This document shows positions 26,101-39,190 of a stretch of 64,000 bases of DNA, one piece after another. Position 1 is the stretch's first letter; the number at the start of each line of letters is the position of its first letter. Below the pieces are notes generated by a model. That model did not search any database, was not told where the DNA came from, and worked only from the letters and a program-made list of their open reading frames with translations. Source of the DNA: Rhinopomastus cyanomelas (Eukaryota; Chordata; Aves; Bucerotiformes; Rhinopomastidae). The stretch is taken from positions 605,885 to 669,884 of the forward strand of contig VXBP01010356.1 in the NCBI GenBank assembly GCA_013400115.1, given 5' to 3'. The translations under genes were made by a program, and so were the position numbers.

Positions 26101-29100
26101 GACGAACGTCTGTCACCCATGTAGAGACAGAGCTATAGGGAGACCTTTCTTTCCACAGCTGTTCTGGGCCCTTAGATACCACTGGAATGACCAAGCTGGG
26201 ATAAAGACCAGTTAATATTTTTCTCTCCAAGATGCAGTGGTGCAGCTTTGTCAAAGTTTAAGGCTACAAAGAACTCCAAAGCACTGAGGAAACAAAGGAA
26301 GAACTTGTGAAATGTGGGATTATCCCAGATGGTGCACTTTAACTTCAGTTGGTAAAACCACGACCGGAGTCACCCTGGAAGATGGATTGCAGTGCAACTG
26401 GATGTATATTATCCATATTATTGGCCTAATATTTCAAGCTGATCTTCTGCTTACAGTTCACGTCAGCACATAGACTGGCTTATTCAACCTCTTGAAAACA
26501 TCTTGCAGAGATAAAACACATGCGTATATATTACAATCTTTGGTAGGTCAGCGTCTTCTTTTGTGAAACAGCAACATTTGGGGGGAGGACTGATCATTTT
26601 CAGATGTTTTGTTTAATTCAACTAAGCAGTTAGACAGATACTAACAACAGAAGAACAGTCTTAAATGTTTTAGAATCAGAATCTTTTAATCAGCCTAGAC
26701 CGCTCACTGATCCATATTCCTGTGAAATACGTTTACACTTGGAGCTTCCTTGTCATAAATTGGAACTTGGATGTGCTACCCATTTTAAAACCTTTTGCAA
26801 CACTGTCCTTTTGCAGAGTGCATTGGTGATCTAAGCAATTAAATGGGACTTTGTGCTAAGTCTTATTCTTACAAATACACCGTTTTTTTTCCTAGATGGG
26901 AACCTGGAGTAGAGACAGGGACAATGGAAGATGCCCAACTGAGCAATGAATCAGAGCAGAAGGGAACACTGGAGACAGGTCACTTGAACTTAAAGTGCTG
27001 GTTACATGCATAGCTGGTAAATAAAAGCTTCCAGCTTACTGCAACACAACACCTGAAAAACCACTTGATATCCCAGGAGCTGGCCCCACTATGTAACAGG
27101 AGATTGCTTGTAAATTTAGAAAAGAAATAGCCAAGCTACTGAACTGTCATGGGAAGTTTGCCAGGGTATCACCTTAGGAAAGGCAACTCTGGCTACTGGG
27201 ACTGTGGTTGCCTCTCATTAAATGCATGAACAGCTTCTGGAATAAGACATTTCTCTGTAGCATTACTCTGGCAGACTGGAATTAAAGAGTCAGAGAGGAC
27301 AAGCCCACCTCTCAGCTAGCAGGAACCATTTTCTGGCCCCACTTTCCCAGCTGCTGTTTGGGAAGGCTCACCCAGGCTCTCCTTTATGTGACACAACTTT
27401 TAAAAAAGCAGGTCTTCCGTCCACAGCTTTTCCTTGTGTGGTTTAGGCAGGACAGCAAATCAACCACAATGAATACATCGGTAAATATTTTGTAAGAGAA
27501 AGCAAAAGAATATTTTGCTTATCCACTCTTTGGACAAGAATGCTGTAGCTAGTTTAAATGGCATAGATACATGGGTTTCAAAAAATTGCTGCAATTGAGA
27601 AAGTCCAGGAGACACCCAGCTACCTCAGCTCTGGACTGGACTTTCACAGGGAATAGAACAAGGGCAGAAGGTTTGCACTGCTGCACAAACCATCATTGTT
27701 GACCCAGCTTGCCTGTTGTCCTTCATTACAGTAAAAAAATCACTTTGATTTCAAGGTCAGGAAGCTGCATACATCTACTGCAGAATCAGGATGTGGCTGG
27801 CTGAGATTAGGGTGTGCACATCTTCACATATAAACTTTGTTCCTTTTTGATGAATGTCATTTGATTAATGTCCTTTTGGGGTTTGCTTTCTCTTTTTTTT
27901 AGGACTAAACCAAGGATTGTGATTGCTCAGCAGTCAGGTAGTCAAAACACATCTTCTTGCTCTTTTCCTAAAAAGTTATATCAGCGTTGTATTTACCTAA
28001 CAATGATGAACACCAAGTAACAGTTCTGTCTCTCCTAGACACAGAGAGTTATAGACTAAAGTTCCAACCATGTAAGACATTTTGCTGCACTTTTTCTACA
28101 AGGTGAAATGAGCATGTAGCTGTGAGTTCCCTGCACTATGTTAGATGTCTTTCTAAAGATGGAATAAACTGCACTCTGAAAGGCCCATTTCTCTCTCAGT
28201 TCAGTAATGTTTTTCAGAAGCACTGGGATATTTTCCTGCTATTGAAGTAAAATTCTTAAACCATATGGGGACTACCAGTGTGGCATGTTTTATCTTTGCT
28301 CTTCACATGAGGACAAAGTTTTCCTGTCAGGAAAGAGCTATTTTTTAGAGAGTTTCAAGGCTTGACTAAGGCTTGATACAGATCAGTGTGCTCAGGTTTG
28401 AAAGGATCTTTAATGAAAGTTCCTTGCAAGTTCTGACTATTTTGAAGAAATATGCATGAATGTTTATGTCTTGTGACCTTTACAGATATTGATGGAAATG
28501 CAATGGCTGTCAGTGACTCAGTTTAGCTTCATCCTAATGATCTGAAGTTATACAGGAATAGCAAAAGAAGAGAAAAGTGTTATTGAACACACTTAATTGC
28601 TAAGATGAAGTGAGACAAAGAACTGGAAATTTGACAACTGGGTGGAAGAGACAGTTCCCAACAGCTTTTAGACACTTTCCCCTCTCTTCTGATGGTTACT
28701 TCTTCCTATACAATCTTTTTTCCTCCATGTACAAACTTTGATCTAAAGCCCCATGCAGAGTTACAGAATAAGAAAGAGTATTTGCTGACTGTGCTGCTGT
28801 CCCCTTGTAGAGAGAAGAGAGTCTCTATGAAATGCTGCAGTTGCGCTGGCAGAGTCAGAAGTGCACTGTGCTCATTCTTCAAGTGTAGACATTGCTCTTG
28901 AAGACTATCTGGAGACACATTCATCAGCATGGCTGCAAACACTTGCATCTGCATAGTACAACAGAGTCTGAGCTTTATCACACATTATAGGATGGCTGGT
29001 TAGGCTTATTTAAGTGTGGGAGGGAAAGATATGTTCATTACTGACAAAAAAAAAAAAAAAAGAAAAGGTTTCTATAAAAGAGGCCATTGCAGCAGAGCAG

Positions 29101-31340
29101 CCTAGCAAGTCTGAGGCTTATGGAAAATGCTGTGAGAAGCTTTCAAGATCATCTGCTCCACTTTTTCTGCATCTCCAGCAGAAACACTGATAACAAAGAA
29201 ACAAAGAACTCCCCACCAAAACCCCCTACCTCTACCAAAACCCAACAGGCTATGGCACAACTGGAATTGTCTCTGCCAAAAGAGAAAATGTTGCTTTTCC
29301 TTTTGTTCCAGGATTTGTTTTCTGGGGGTTCTTCCAGTCTTGGGTAGTCTTGAAAATGCTATGTCATGTGGAGTTTTTCCCATTTATTTTGAGAACTGGC
29401 ACAGGATCTGGAGGCAGATTGCCTCAGTAACCTGTATAAAATTTTACTTAATGGGATATGGGTTGTGGATGCTGAGGGAAAGACACTTGGGTGAGGAGCA
29501 CAATTTGTGTGTATTTTTGTGGTACAAAAAGGTAGCATGAAAAGCATTGCTTGAAATTTAACCTCCAAACTCTTCATAGAGTGAAAGAACTACTAGCCCC
29601 ATGTACCTGAAAGGTACAACGATTTTCTTAGCACATACTTTTGAAACATGTAGCTCTTATTGTGTTCCTTAATGCTCTCCTTTGTCTTGCTACTTTAAAC
29701 AGTTTTCTGGCTTTTAACATCCCATCTACACCTTTCTCTGTATTCAGTGGCACAGTCTTTGCCTTTATAATCCACCAAATGTGGACTTTGCCTTTTCAGT
29801 GTGTTGCTATTTTGCTAGGGAGGGCATTACCATAAAGTCATAGAGGTAACTTGTTGCTTTCCTTCAAAGGGGCAGTGCATGTAAAAGCTTTGATAATAGA
29901 CTGACAGACTGAGGCTGGTGCCTTGTATGATGAGGAAACAACAAAAAGATTATTTCATCAGCTGTATCTGCAGTTGTGTCTCATCTCACCCTTGAGCAGG
30001 GGCTACCTTTATGCATGCTACCTTTATCTCAGAACACAAGCAGGGTTAGCTTTTCTCCAGGACAAGGGTTTCTGAGAGTTCTAGTAATGCAAACAACAGC
30101 TGCGTGTGCCCTCTCCCTCCCACCATCTCTGGCTTCTGCATTACATCCTGCACCCACCAGCACACACAAGCCCTTAGAAGAGCTGAAGGTAGACAAAATA
30201 GCATGAGCTACGTTGTAGTTGCCAGCAAGTGCCGGTACTTCAGTGATGGTTGAAGTAGCAGCTTTCAGCTCCCTTACCCAGCCTACCCTGCAAAATGTTT
30301 CCGATGTACTTACAGATATTACCACGATGGCAAACTATCTTCAGCATCAGCACTAGCATGCCTTGAAACTTCTACCCTCAACGAAACAGTCCTTGCCCAA
30401 AATGGGTAGAACTTTCTGCTAGTCCTGTCTCAGGACAAGGATGGTGTCCTATGACTCAAGATATTTCTAGGGTGTAACCAGTCAAAGCTGGCTTTTCATG
30501 CGAGAGCTGCTGGGTAATCCAAGTTCCTAGCTGTGGCAGGAAATGAGCCGGCAAGGACAGCTGAGTCTGAAAGAGATGGGTTACTTCAAGACACTTCGTA
30601 GTGAGACTCTAAAGGGACCAGCTGTCTCTCGCTGAGAAGCAGTTCTGTTCTCTGAGAGATACACGTTGAGTGTTGTGGCTCTGGCTGCACTAAGATTTTG
30701 CTGTGAGGCAGAGAGGGCTGGGAAAGAAATCCATGCCCTCAGAGAAGACTTTTGCTAGTCTGAAGTATCATTAAATGTGAAATCACTTTCTTAACTTATG
30801 CTGGCAAGTGATTAGGGTAGACCCAGCAGGAGGCTGCCAATAGCAATATGTCACAGTAAGTACGAATAACTTGGGTAGGTTTCACTTCTTTGACAATGCT
30901 CTGCAGTCCCTGAGTCATGCATCTGCCAGACTCCAGCATTTGAATCTGCATCACTGACATCTGAGCCAGTCACTCACTGACACATGAGTCTGCTCCAACA
31001 AGTCTACTAAGTCCCTCTGCTTGTCCTGCTGATCTTTTTGTGGTCACTCCATCCATCAGAGCTACCCAAAGGGATGGGAAACCAATGTTGGTATCAAGTC
31101 AATGCAAATTCTTAGTCAGCCTCATGGAGCAAAGGAATCACAGTTTCCAAATATGGCATCAGACACAATGTGGAAGCAGAGAATTGTGGTTAACACAGCT
31201 CTGAATATTTCTGGGCATTTTACCCAACACAGCAGGAGCGTCTTCAGATGCATGCACTGGGCTCCTGACACTGTGTGTATAAATTTTCAAATGAGTTTTA
31301 CTGTCTCCTTTCCCCAGAGGAAACAAGGGCCACGCTAGAG

Positions 31341-31365
31341 ACACACACACACACACACACACACA
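31341..31365 (+). repeat. (AC)n microsatellite
   Basis: About twelve uninterrupted AC units, followed after a short break by ACACACACAGACAG near 31380. Probably polymorphic. Confidence 0.95.
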
Positions 31366-34300
31366 AATCAGTAACAGAAACACACACAGACAGAAGTCCC
31401 CAAGATCAGATTGTTGATGTAAACCATAATAGAAAACACACTTCAGTTTGTGCAAGATTCTCTAGAGATTTGAAAGAAAAAAAAGTACGCATACTTTCTC
31501 TCTACTATTTTTAAGCTTCAGTTTCAAATAGATTCTGAAGGTCACCTAGGTGAGCTCGGACAGATGCAATGTTTAACTGATTGGGAAGAAGCTAGCAGGG
31601 CGGGATGTGACAGCAATAAAATATCGGCATTCCATTGTCACGTCTTCTGAATTGCTCAGAGTCTGTGGTGGGACACTGTGCTTTGTGGACTAGCCATCTG
31701 GTGGGAGAGTCCTCAGATTTAGGAGGATATGTCAGATTTCTGGTTTCTCAATGTGTCCTCCTGGGATTAGGAAAAAAGATGTTAGTGACCCATGGATGCT
31801 TTGTGCAAAAATGTAGCATTCCATTGGTAATGTGCACGGAGATAAGATTTGAAAATCATACTTGGCAGCTTTGCAATACTGCCAACCCCTTTCCCCTTCT
31901 CCCTTGGGGTCTGTATTTTCTTATTGCTGGGGATACCAACAATGGGTTATTGTCAAGACAAAAGACGCAGTCAAAGACTCCAGTGATAATCCCCATAATT
32001 ATTAATTTAGGTCTTCCAGTCTGCCTGACCTTCTTGCTGGTTCAAAACAAATCCAGAAGGTTGGAAATATGTCTTGGAGTTGTAAAATCCTAATTTGGGA
32101 GACAGCACTAGCAAATGTCTTTTTAGACAATTCAGATACTCATCTGCATAGTCTTTCTTTGCCATTCTACATCTTTGGCTCAAATGCCTGTGGAAAATTT
32201 GGGAGAAAAACATATTTCTGCTGAAAGTCCATCACCACAGGGGAAATCAGAGGTGAAACATGGTCTCAGAGTGGAATCTTCCAAAGTCCAGGCTAGCATA
32301 CTATCATGAAGAACTTTTCATCATGACTGCTCTAATCCTCTTTACAACTACCATAAAATAAAAATATTTTTTAAAAGCAGAAAAAGCCCAACCTTCTTTA
32401 AAACTACCAAAGTAAAATGAGTTTTGTTTTCAGATCTAGATCAAAACGATTACTCTGATTTAGACGTACTGCATATTTTCAGCCAGCACTGGAAGCACTG
32501 GAAGCATTAAAATGAGAATATTCCTGTCCTGAATGTCTGTGAATTACCATCTGCAGAGAGGAAAAGGCTCAGTTGCTTTGCACTGTTCACATACCAATGG
32601 CCTGGTTTTGCCTTGAGCTAAATTCCACTGGATTTCCACCACTGTCCAGTAAGGCAAATACCATTCCCTAAAACATCTATCCAATGTAGAGAAAAGTCAT
32701 TCAAAAATGTACTTCATACACAAGCAAGCCTCACTGCTCACCCTATGATGCTAAACCTTTCTCTATTACCATGCACTGAAGACTTCCTAAATCCAGAAAC
32801 TACGGCCTTGGTATAGCTTTCCTTCACTATAAGTTATAATTTTTCTCCCTGCCTTTAGCCTTATAATATATGCAGAATATCTTCAGTCTGAAGTCAACAT
32901 CATTAAATCATAACCTGAAAATCATAATCAACATTTTAAATCTTCTTCCAGCAGGTGGAGGTAGATGTGTGTGAGATTTCCTCTGGGAAAACTAGCTTGG
33001 ACATCAAATCCACAGGTATCTAAACAACTGTTGTTAGCAGTATTTGGTGTGTAATACATTATTTCTCTTTATTTGCAGCTCAGTTTTGTTTCCTTCTCAG
33101 TATAGTTGAGGGAATGAAGAAGAAAAATATTTCTGTGTTTGGAACGTGAAGATACCTTGTCTCCCTCGAATCCTTGAAAATTCCTCTGTGGATATAGTTA
33201 AAAAATAAAAGCAAAGTTGAAAATGTTCTTATCACTCTTCATTTGTTGTCTCTAATTTTCAGCTTTTTCCAGGGTCTCAGTGTGGAGATGGATAGTCAGC
33301 ATTTCGTGCTGCTAAATGCTTTTTTTCAGAAGCCCTCTATCTTACAAGGGCCAAATGTTTGAGGCAATAAGAGTTTGATCACATCTGGAAAGCCCATGTG
33401 AAGTTTTCTTTACAGGCTCCTTGACTATGCCTCACCCTTTGAAAGGAAGAGTTCCAGGAGATATCCTCCATATGGGTTCCCTCAGACAGCCCATTCTCAA
33501 GTCATCTCCAAGAAATGATTGGTGTTGGGGCACATAAAAGAAAGGGGCCACAAACCTGTTGGGAAGCTTTCTCTGAACAGACTTTGCTGAGTATGGAAGG
33601 GCCTCTCCATTGCTAATGACTCAGAAGCTCAACTCCAAACATTCCTATCTCATATTCATCAGACAATGATCTTAAAAATTTATAACTGCCATCGCAATGG
33701 AGAGCAGAGGAAGCTGAAGACTCAAATCCCCAAAGGATTTGTGTCCCAACCTGAAGGAATCCCTGGTTTGTTAAAGGGATTAGGATGAGCCTAACAAGGC
33801 TCATCCGCATCTTGTCATGGAAGTTATTTGAGTACATTTGGGGCAATAAGGATTTTTCTCATTTGGTTTCATTTGCAGCCCTTTTTTGATAAGGGCTTTC
33901 CCTGGAAAGCCTCAGTTGTCAGGGTTAATGGCTTAAGCAGTGTTGATAGATTCTGTTTATGTTGGGTAGGGGGTTCAGGTGGCCCACTCTAATGTAAGCT
34001 TTCCATCAACTGTAAACAGCAGCTTTTTATGTCAAAGCTGTGCTTCTGCTTTTTGACAAAGCATTAACAGATTTGTGAAGGGAAGAATACAGGGTGACGA
34101 CAGTGGGAAGAGCAAAGAGGTTTAATAGGTTATTTCCACCACAAATTCTGATAATTTGACAAAGTAGCGTGTCTTTTCTGCCAAGACCCCAAAGAGAGTT
34201 CACATCTGCCATTTTCTGGCTCCTGTTCTCAGCTCTGCTCCAGGAGCTATAGGGAAATTTGTGACATTCTCTTCTAGCTGGAAGGAAAAGTCTTTCTACT

Positions 34301-35171
34301 GTCTCTGTCCAGACCTCCCCAGTCTTACGGTGAGCTAGGAGAGGTTCTGCCTTTGACTGTGGCCTTTTCCTGAGGCGGTTGTTTAAAACTGGCTTGGCTG
34401 AAATGAGTCCTGTCTGGGAGAATATTTCCTGTACAGATTCAGAGGAAGCTTCCCATGTGTTACCTGTAAGCAGAACTATCCCTCATCTGTCAGCTCTGTG
34501 ATGACAATCAGAGTAAATTAAGCCTTACTCTATGTCTGTGGTCTGGCATCAGGACGTGACACCTTGGCTGGTATCTTCAATAGCTGGTCCCACCCAGAAA
34601 TCAGGCAGATCCAAGACTCTTTGGCTTACAAAATCAGACAGTTATGAGGAGGATTGGCTACTGGCCCAACATAAGAGCAGAGTGAATGTGGAGCTTTATA
34701 TCATGCAATGCAGGAACACCATTTTTCCTCTCACATACCCAACTGCAGTGGCTGGATATGCAGAAAGGGAGACAGCTATAAGGTGCATTTTTCACTCCAG
34801 GAGTCCAAAAATTGGTCTCTGGGCCAAAATATTGACTCTCACGCAAAAGAATGAACAATCAGTGAGGAAGAGCAGCGTGAAACCAGGACTCCTCCTAGGA
34901 ACAGGAGAGAAAGGCCAATGTGGGAGATTAATTTTATCTAAAAAATATTAGAGAGGGTAGGAAGAAGAAGGGGTTCCATGTGAGTTGAATGGTTAACTTA
35001 CTGCAACCTGTGATCTACACAGAGACCATCCATGCACCAAAAACCTTGTGATGAAAAGCCAGGTGCTCAGCAACATTATTTACCTTTCTACCTCAGCCAC
35101 CAGTAAAGGTAATTTCAGAAGAGAACTGTGTGATGATGCCTCTATAATCCAAGGACCCTACTACCCTACTA

Positions 35172-35317
35172 CTGGCCAAGAGGGCCAGTGGCATCCTGGC
35201 CTGCATTAAGAATGGTGTGGCCAGTAGGTCAAGGAAGGTTATCCTTCTCCTGTATTCGGCACTGGTTAGACCACACCTGGAGTGTTGTGTTCAGTTNTTA
35301 CTGTGATACTGTGATAC
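35172..35317 (+). mobile_element. CR1 LINE fragment, middle joined to tail
   Basis: Bases 35172-35296 match the CR1 ORF2 C-terminal region: GGGCCAGTGGCATCCTGGCC corresponds to the A-N-G-I-L part, then GTGTGGCCAGTAGG, CTGTATTCGGCACTGGTTAG and CACACCTGGAGTGTTGTGTT (the L-Y-S-A-L-V-R-P-H-x-E-Y-C motif). The similarity stops at the single N at 35297. About four bases later come tail-like units CTGTGATACTGTGATAC. The expected remaining ORF and 3' UTR are missing. Confidence 0.8.
35297..35297. other. Single ambiguous base (N)
   Basis: A lone N placed exactly where CR1 similarity is interrupted. It probably marks a closed or collapsed assembly gap, not a simple miscalled base. Confidence 0.9.
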
Positions 35318-36234
35318 CTTTTAGCCAAGGAGCTTCTCAGAAACCTTAACACATGGGGAGCCCACTCAAAGGATGAAGACCTTAAAATCCTGTACAAACT
35401 TGACCATAAGTAAACAACTTTGTTTGGATTCTGCCAATACAATTATAGATGGCAAAATGAAAGATACTTGGATTTGCTCCAAACACCCCTTTCTGCTGTA
35501 GCAAAGACCTCAGAAGGGGAATGGGGAGCTGTGCAGTGTGTACACTCTTCTTTTACTGGATGTTGATACTGGAATTAGGGAAACATCAGAGACAGAGATT
35601 TTACCGAAAACACGCATCAGAGCCTCACTCACTGCTTCTGACTGTGGAGAATACTGCTTCCCAGAAAGGTCTTGCCTACCTTTGCTTTACTGAAAAAGAC
35701 CTGAGCTGAGACTACCTCTTGCATCTCTTTCTTTTTTGTAGGCATCTTTTCCATCACCTGCAGGCCTTCAGGATAAGAGAGAACTTATCTTTATAACCAT
35801 TTATTAATGTCGTCGACTGATGAACTGGCAGGAGAACAATCTGGCGAAGCAGTGAGTCTGCTGAGAAATGAGCGGTGGGAGGGCTACATGAGACAGCAAC
35901 GGGCTGTAATAAGGCTTGCACCATCTGATTTTGCTTCTCTTACGCTGATAGATTCTTGGCTCAAACCCAGTAACTTGAAGAGGGTTAAAGATGGCAACCA
36001 GTATTTTGGCATTGGAATCAGTGGATCTATCCTGAGATGGCATTGCATGTTGTTAGAGCACCATCAGCTCAGAGTGCTGCAAGGTGGTAAAAATGTGGTT
36101 TACAGGGTTAAGCCATGTTAGAATGAACTTGCTCTGCCAGTTAGAAACAGCTGAAAAGTCTGTTATCTCCATTTATTAGTTTAATCCTTTAATCCACCTT
36201 GCTGTCCAATTAGATTAATGAAACTAGAATCCTG

Positions 36235-36310
36235 TTTCTAGCTTGACCTCTGTTGTCACACTTATAAAATGGGAATAAAGGTATTTATGTATCTGAAAGG
36301 CACATGGAGG
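36235..36310 (+). mobile_element. Possible MIR-like SINE remnant
   Basis: The stretch CTTATAAAATGGGAATAAAG is close to the MIR phrase ending in AAAATGGGGATAATA, preceded by a CTTGACCTCTG-like segment. Only the central part is recognisable. Age and divergence make this tentative. Confidence 0.4.
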
Positions 36311-37004
36311 TTCCTCGGTGAGGACTGCCACACAATTTATTTACTGAGGGCTGAATAGCTCATTAGTGACCTGAAGAGCACAAGAGGGCTTGGAGGACTA
36401 ATCCACTGTCGGAAGACAAGGCAATGTTCGCATTGTGATATTGCCTAACAAAAAAGTGAATGGTTCAAAAGAGAATTTATTGCTTTGCTCGAGTGCTCCT
36501 GAACTCACTGATTGTTTAAAAAAATGTTTAATACATAATGGCTGTGGCTAAACTGCTTTAGAAATTAAGAAATCGATCTGCTTGCAAGTAGGATCTGTGA
36601 TAACTATTTAAGGGAAAGCGGTGAGATGTTTTGCTGCCATGCCTGTAGAACTTCCCTTAAATTGCTAGAGGTGTTCAGATGAGTTTATCTGACAAGCGCT
36701 GACACTTATTTCTCTTTCCTTGGGCCAGATTCTGATCCTGTGACTTATTCTCCAGAATATTTTGACTTCATTAGTTCTCCTGACTAATGAGACTGCTTAT
36801 GGACAAAGGCCAATGCTGAGCCATCCTTGATACCACAGACTTTGGAACTCAATGGAATTGAAAAAGTAACTACTCACCAGAGAAAGATCTTTCTGAAAGG
36901 AATCTCATGCTCCACTGATGCACTTCTCAGCGCATGAGGTGCATGTATCTATCTCAACATCAAATGAAAATTTGTTCTGTAAACCCAAGCACACTGGGTA
37001 GGGA

Positions 37005-37190
37005 GGCAAAAAGTGGTTAAAGCATTCATCAGGATTTGGGAGATCATTGTTTAATTCTCTCCTCCAAGACTGGTCCCCAGCGTGACCCTGAGGCAGTCCT
37101 TCAACCCCACAGTGTTTCATTTGTAAAACGGGCAGGGTATCACAGATTTCCTACACAGGAATGCAGCAAGGAGAAAGTGTTAAAGACTAG
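37005..37190 (+). mobile_element. MIR-like tRNA-derived SINE
   Basis: The order of recognisable phrases follows an amniote MIR: AGTGGTTAAAGCATTCATCA, GGATTTGGGAGATCATTGTT (tRNA-related part), GTGACCCTGAGGCAGTCCTT, then TTCATTTGTAAAACGGGCAG and a CTACACAGGAATG core-like 3' part. Divergence is high, as expected for a SINE that stopped moving long before birds arose. The strand is plus by this order. Confidence 0.65.
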
Positions 37191-37827
37191 TATGTCTTTA
37201 ATGTACTGGTAAAGATAAGATACCATGGAAACCATAAGAGCTTATAATCAATTAAAACAAAGCTCTGGGAATTCTCAGTGTTTTTTTATTTCTCTCTGAG
37301 CATTACTTGCATGAATAGGTGGGGGCACATTAAAACCACTGTTTTTTAAGATTCTGACCTCCTGCCACTTGTCTTTACTGCCAAAGTCTTATTGCTACAT
37401 CTAAGGCACAACATGGTAAACCTACCCCCAACCACATTTTTTTCAATCAATCTGTACTTTGCGATCTCTGAACTGGCATCTGTCAGACTGCTGCTTCAGT
37501 CAAAACCACGTGAACATGACATAACACACAGCTTTCTCACTCTGAAAACCCACTGTGAGAATGACATGAGCTCACTCACCACTTTTGCACTAAGTAAGCA
37601 GCCTGCAAATGTAATAATAAAAAGGAAGAGCTGGACAAAGACTGCAAAGGATGATGTAAAAACTTTTAAAGGCCTTTTAAAACAGGTGAACTGCTTCTAG
37701 CAAAGATTCTTGCAGTCTCATTGTTCAAAGATAAATCTTGCCTCTGAAAACTTTAGTTTTCCCAAACAAATGTTTTCTGGTACAGGACCTTTCTCATGGA
37801 AGCTGATTTGTTGACCCATATTCTGTA

Positions 37828-37885
37828 AAGTCATAGAATAATTTAGAGTAGACAGTACCTTTAGAGGTCTCTCATCCAACACATG
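37828..37885 (-). mobile_element. CR1 LINE, old 3'-end fragment
   Basis: Reads GTCATAGAATAATTTAGAGT, then ACCTTTAGAGGTCTCTCATC and CAACA, the reverse complement of a diverged CR1 3' terminus with one octamer. It is short and heavily mutated. Confidence 0.6.
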
Positions 37886-38199
37886 CCACAAGATTTCTGT
37901 GGGTTCCAACAGGATCTATCTGCACGAAAAAGAAAGATAATGTGATGGAGATAGCTTTGGAAATGCCAACAGCAACATCTTTGATTATTAGGATAGTTTT
38001 ATTGCTTTTCCTGTTAGGGAAATTAATAAAGGTGTCCTCAAAAGGCAGCAACATCCAGCGGGTTGGAAAAGAATCAACAGCCAGACTTTGGCTCTGTTTT
38101 GAATATACGTCATAATATGGTGCATAATGTTGAATAGAACAATTGTTCTTTTTGAATAGCCTAATGAAAATACTATCATCATCTTCAGCAGCAGTAACA

Positions 38200-38370
38200 G
38201 AGAGCTTTGTCCAGTAGATAAACCTGTTCTCGCAAGTCAGGAATCCTAATTCCAGTTCTCACACTGGCTTGCTCTGTCACCTCAGACAATTCACTTCAGT
38301 TTGGTGCCCTCGTTTCCTGCTCATCTGCAAAATACTCTTTGAGATGTACTGATGAGAATCTCTCTTAGAG
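38200..38370 (+). mobile_element. MIR-like tRNA-derived SINE
   Basis: Phrases in MIR order: CAAGTCAGGAATCCTAATTC with CAGTTCTCACACTGGCTTGC (tRNA-related part), CTCTGTCACCTCAGACAATT, CACTTCAG, TTTCCTGCTCATCTGCAAAA, and a CTCTTTGAGATGTACTGATG tail like the shared CORE-SINE 3' end. Strongly diverged and not recent. Confidence 0.65.
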
Positions 38371-39008
38371 AACTCAGAAAAGTTATTATATTAATTAGGA
38401 GTATATTTAGTCCTGCTTGAATGACTGAAAGTTTGATACAAAAAGCCTGGAAAACATAACTTTTTCTCAAAGTCAGGTAAAAGCTGCCAGAGAAGCGTAA
38501 TTTTTCACTTTCAGTAGGTATTTACCTGAATCCTCCTTGACTTGGAAAGTTCTAGGTTTAATGAAGCCGAAGCTCAGGGCTTGGTTAAGTGAGCAAGTTG
38601 TCCCTGTTATTAGCAAAAATAAAATTCATTTTGAAAGCTGCACTATAGTAAGGACAGTCACTTCCAAACACAGGGCTCTGAGCACAGCCTGACTGTGCCC
38701 TCTCTGTCTTCCGGGTTGACACTGATATTAGGGACAAGCAGCATATGACAGCTCAGGAGGAGTTATGAGCAGAGAAACCAGGTGATAAGTTTCTATTTTT
38801 ATTAAACATTCAGTTTGGCTCAGCAATCCTACATCTCCAAATATGCTGAGGTTGGGATCTGCTCTTTGGAAGAATCTGGACAGAATATGAACTGGATTTT
38901 TGTTTTGAAGCTGATTCCACACATGGAAACAGCACAATCTGTCATTATACCTGAGCAGGCACAGAAATCTTGGGCAAAGAAATGGGAGAGCACTTTTGTC
39001 CCAATCCA

Positions 39009-39042
39009 ATGGAAATTAATCTTCATGATGGAAATTAATCTT
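39009..39042 (+). repeat. 15-bp direct repeat
   Basis: ATGGAAATTAATCTT occurs at 39009-39023 and again at 39028-39042, separated by CATG. It lies 20 bases upstream of a CR1 3' end. It may be a slippage duplication or related to the insertion. Confidence 0.85.
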
Positions 39043-39062
39043 TCACTCTTGGAACTTATACA

Positions 39063-39190
39063 GGTGGTCCTGCTGTGGCAGGGGGATTGGACTAGATGAT
39101 CTCTCGAGGTCCCTTCCAATCCCTGATGTTCTATGATTCTGTGATTCTGTGAATCTCTTATCCCAGATTCTGTAATTCTGTGGTTCGGTG
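39063..39190 (+). mobile_element. CR1 LINE, 3' end only, with expanded tail
   Basis: Begins at GTGGTCCTGCTGTGGCAGGG, continues through GGATTGGACTAGATGATCTC and TCGAGGTCCCTTCCAATCCC, and ends in a long degenerate octamer tail (TTCTATGATT, CTGTGATTCTGTGAATC, then TTCTGTAATTCTGTGGTTC). Only the second of the two 3' modules described for the 19.9- and 50.7-kb copies is present. Confidence 0.9.

Larger units (their letters stand above)
20960..35171. other. 14-kb non-coding stretch, no gene seen
   Basis: No coding gene or CR1 tail recognised. It contains a polypurine tract at 22411-22471, a (TG)n at 23142-23156, a poly(A) run near 29046-29061 and a (CA)n at 31341-31365. The longest open frame, 31635-32093 (+, 152 codons), resembles no protein I can name. 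The frame at 34532-34951 (139 codons) is likewise unrecognised. The low repeat content compared with the rest of the window is notable. Some of this sequence may be conserved regulatory DNA, which I cannot test. Confidence 0.5.
35318..39062. other. Non-coding stretch with old SINE remnants
   Basis: No gene recognised. It contains three MIR-like remnants (36235-36310, 37005-37190, 38200-38370) and a short old CR1 piece (37828-37885). The AT-rich block at 36150-36700 carries several homeodomain-type TAAT sites. A 15-bp direct repeat lies at 39009-39042. Confidence 0.55.

Noticed and set aside
31341..31395. CRISPR-like repeated pattern
   Set aside because: Simple CA microsatellite; no spaced repeats, and the window is a vertebrate genome.
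31635..32093. 152-codon plus-strand open frame
   Set aside because: The longest frame outside CR1 without N. It has some hydrophobic segments and a faint envelope-like feel, but no clear motif, no LTRs, no partner frames. A frame of this length is plausible by chance in 64 kb on six frames.
34532..34951. 139-codon plus-strand open frame
   Set aside because: No recognisable domain, no promoter or splice context, composition like the surrounding DNA.
36719..36790. Resemblance to an ancient GGGCCAGATTCTGAT-type amniote repeat
   Set aside because: Only about 20 bases match what I recall, and the remainder does not follow.
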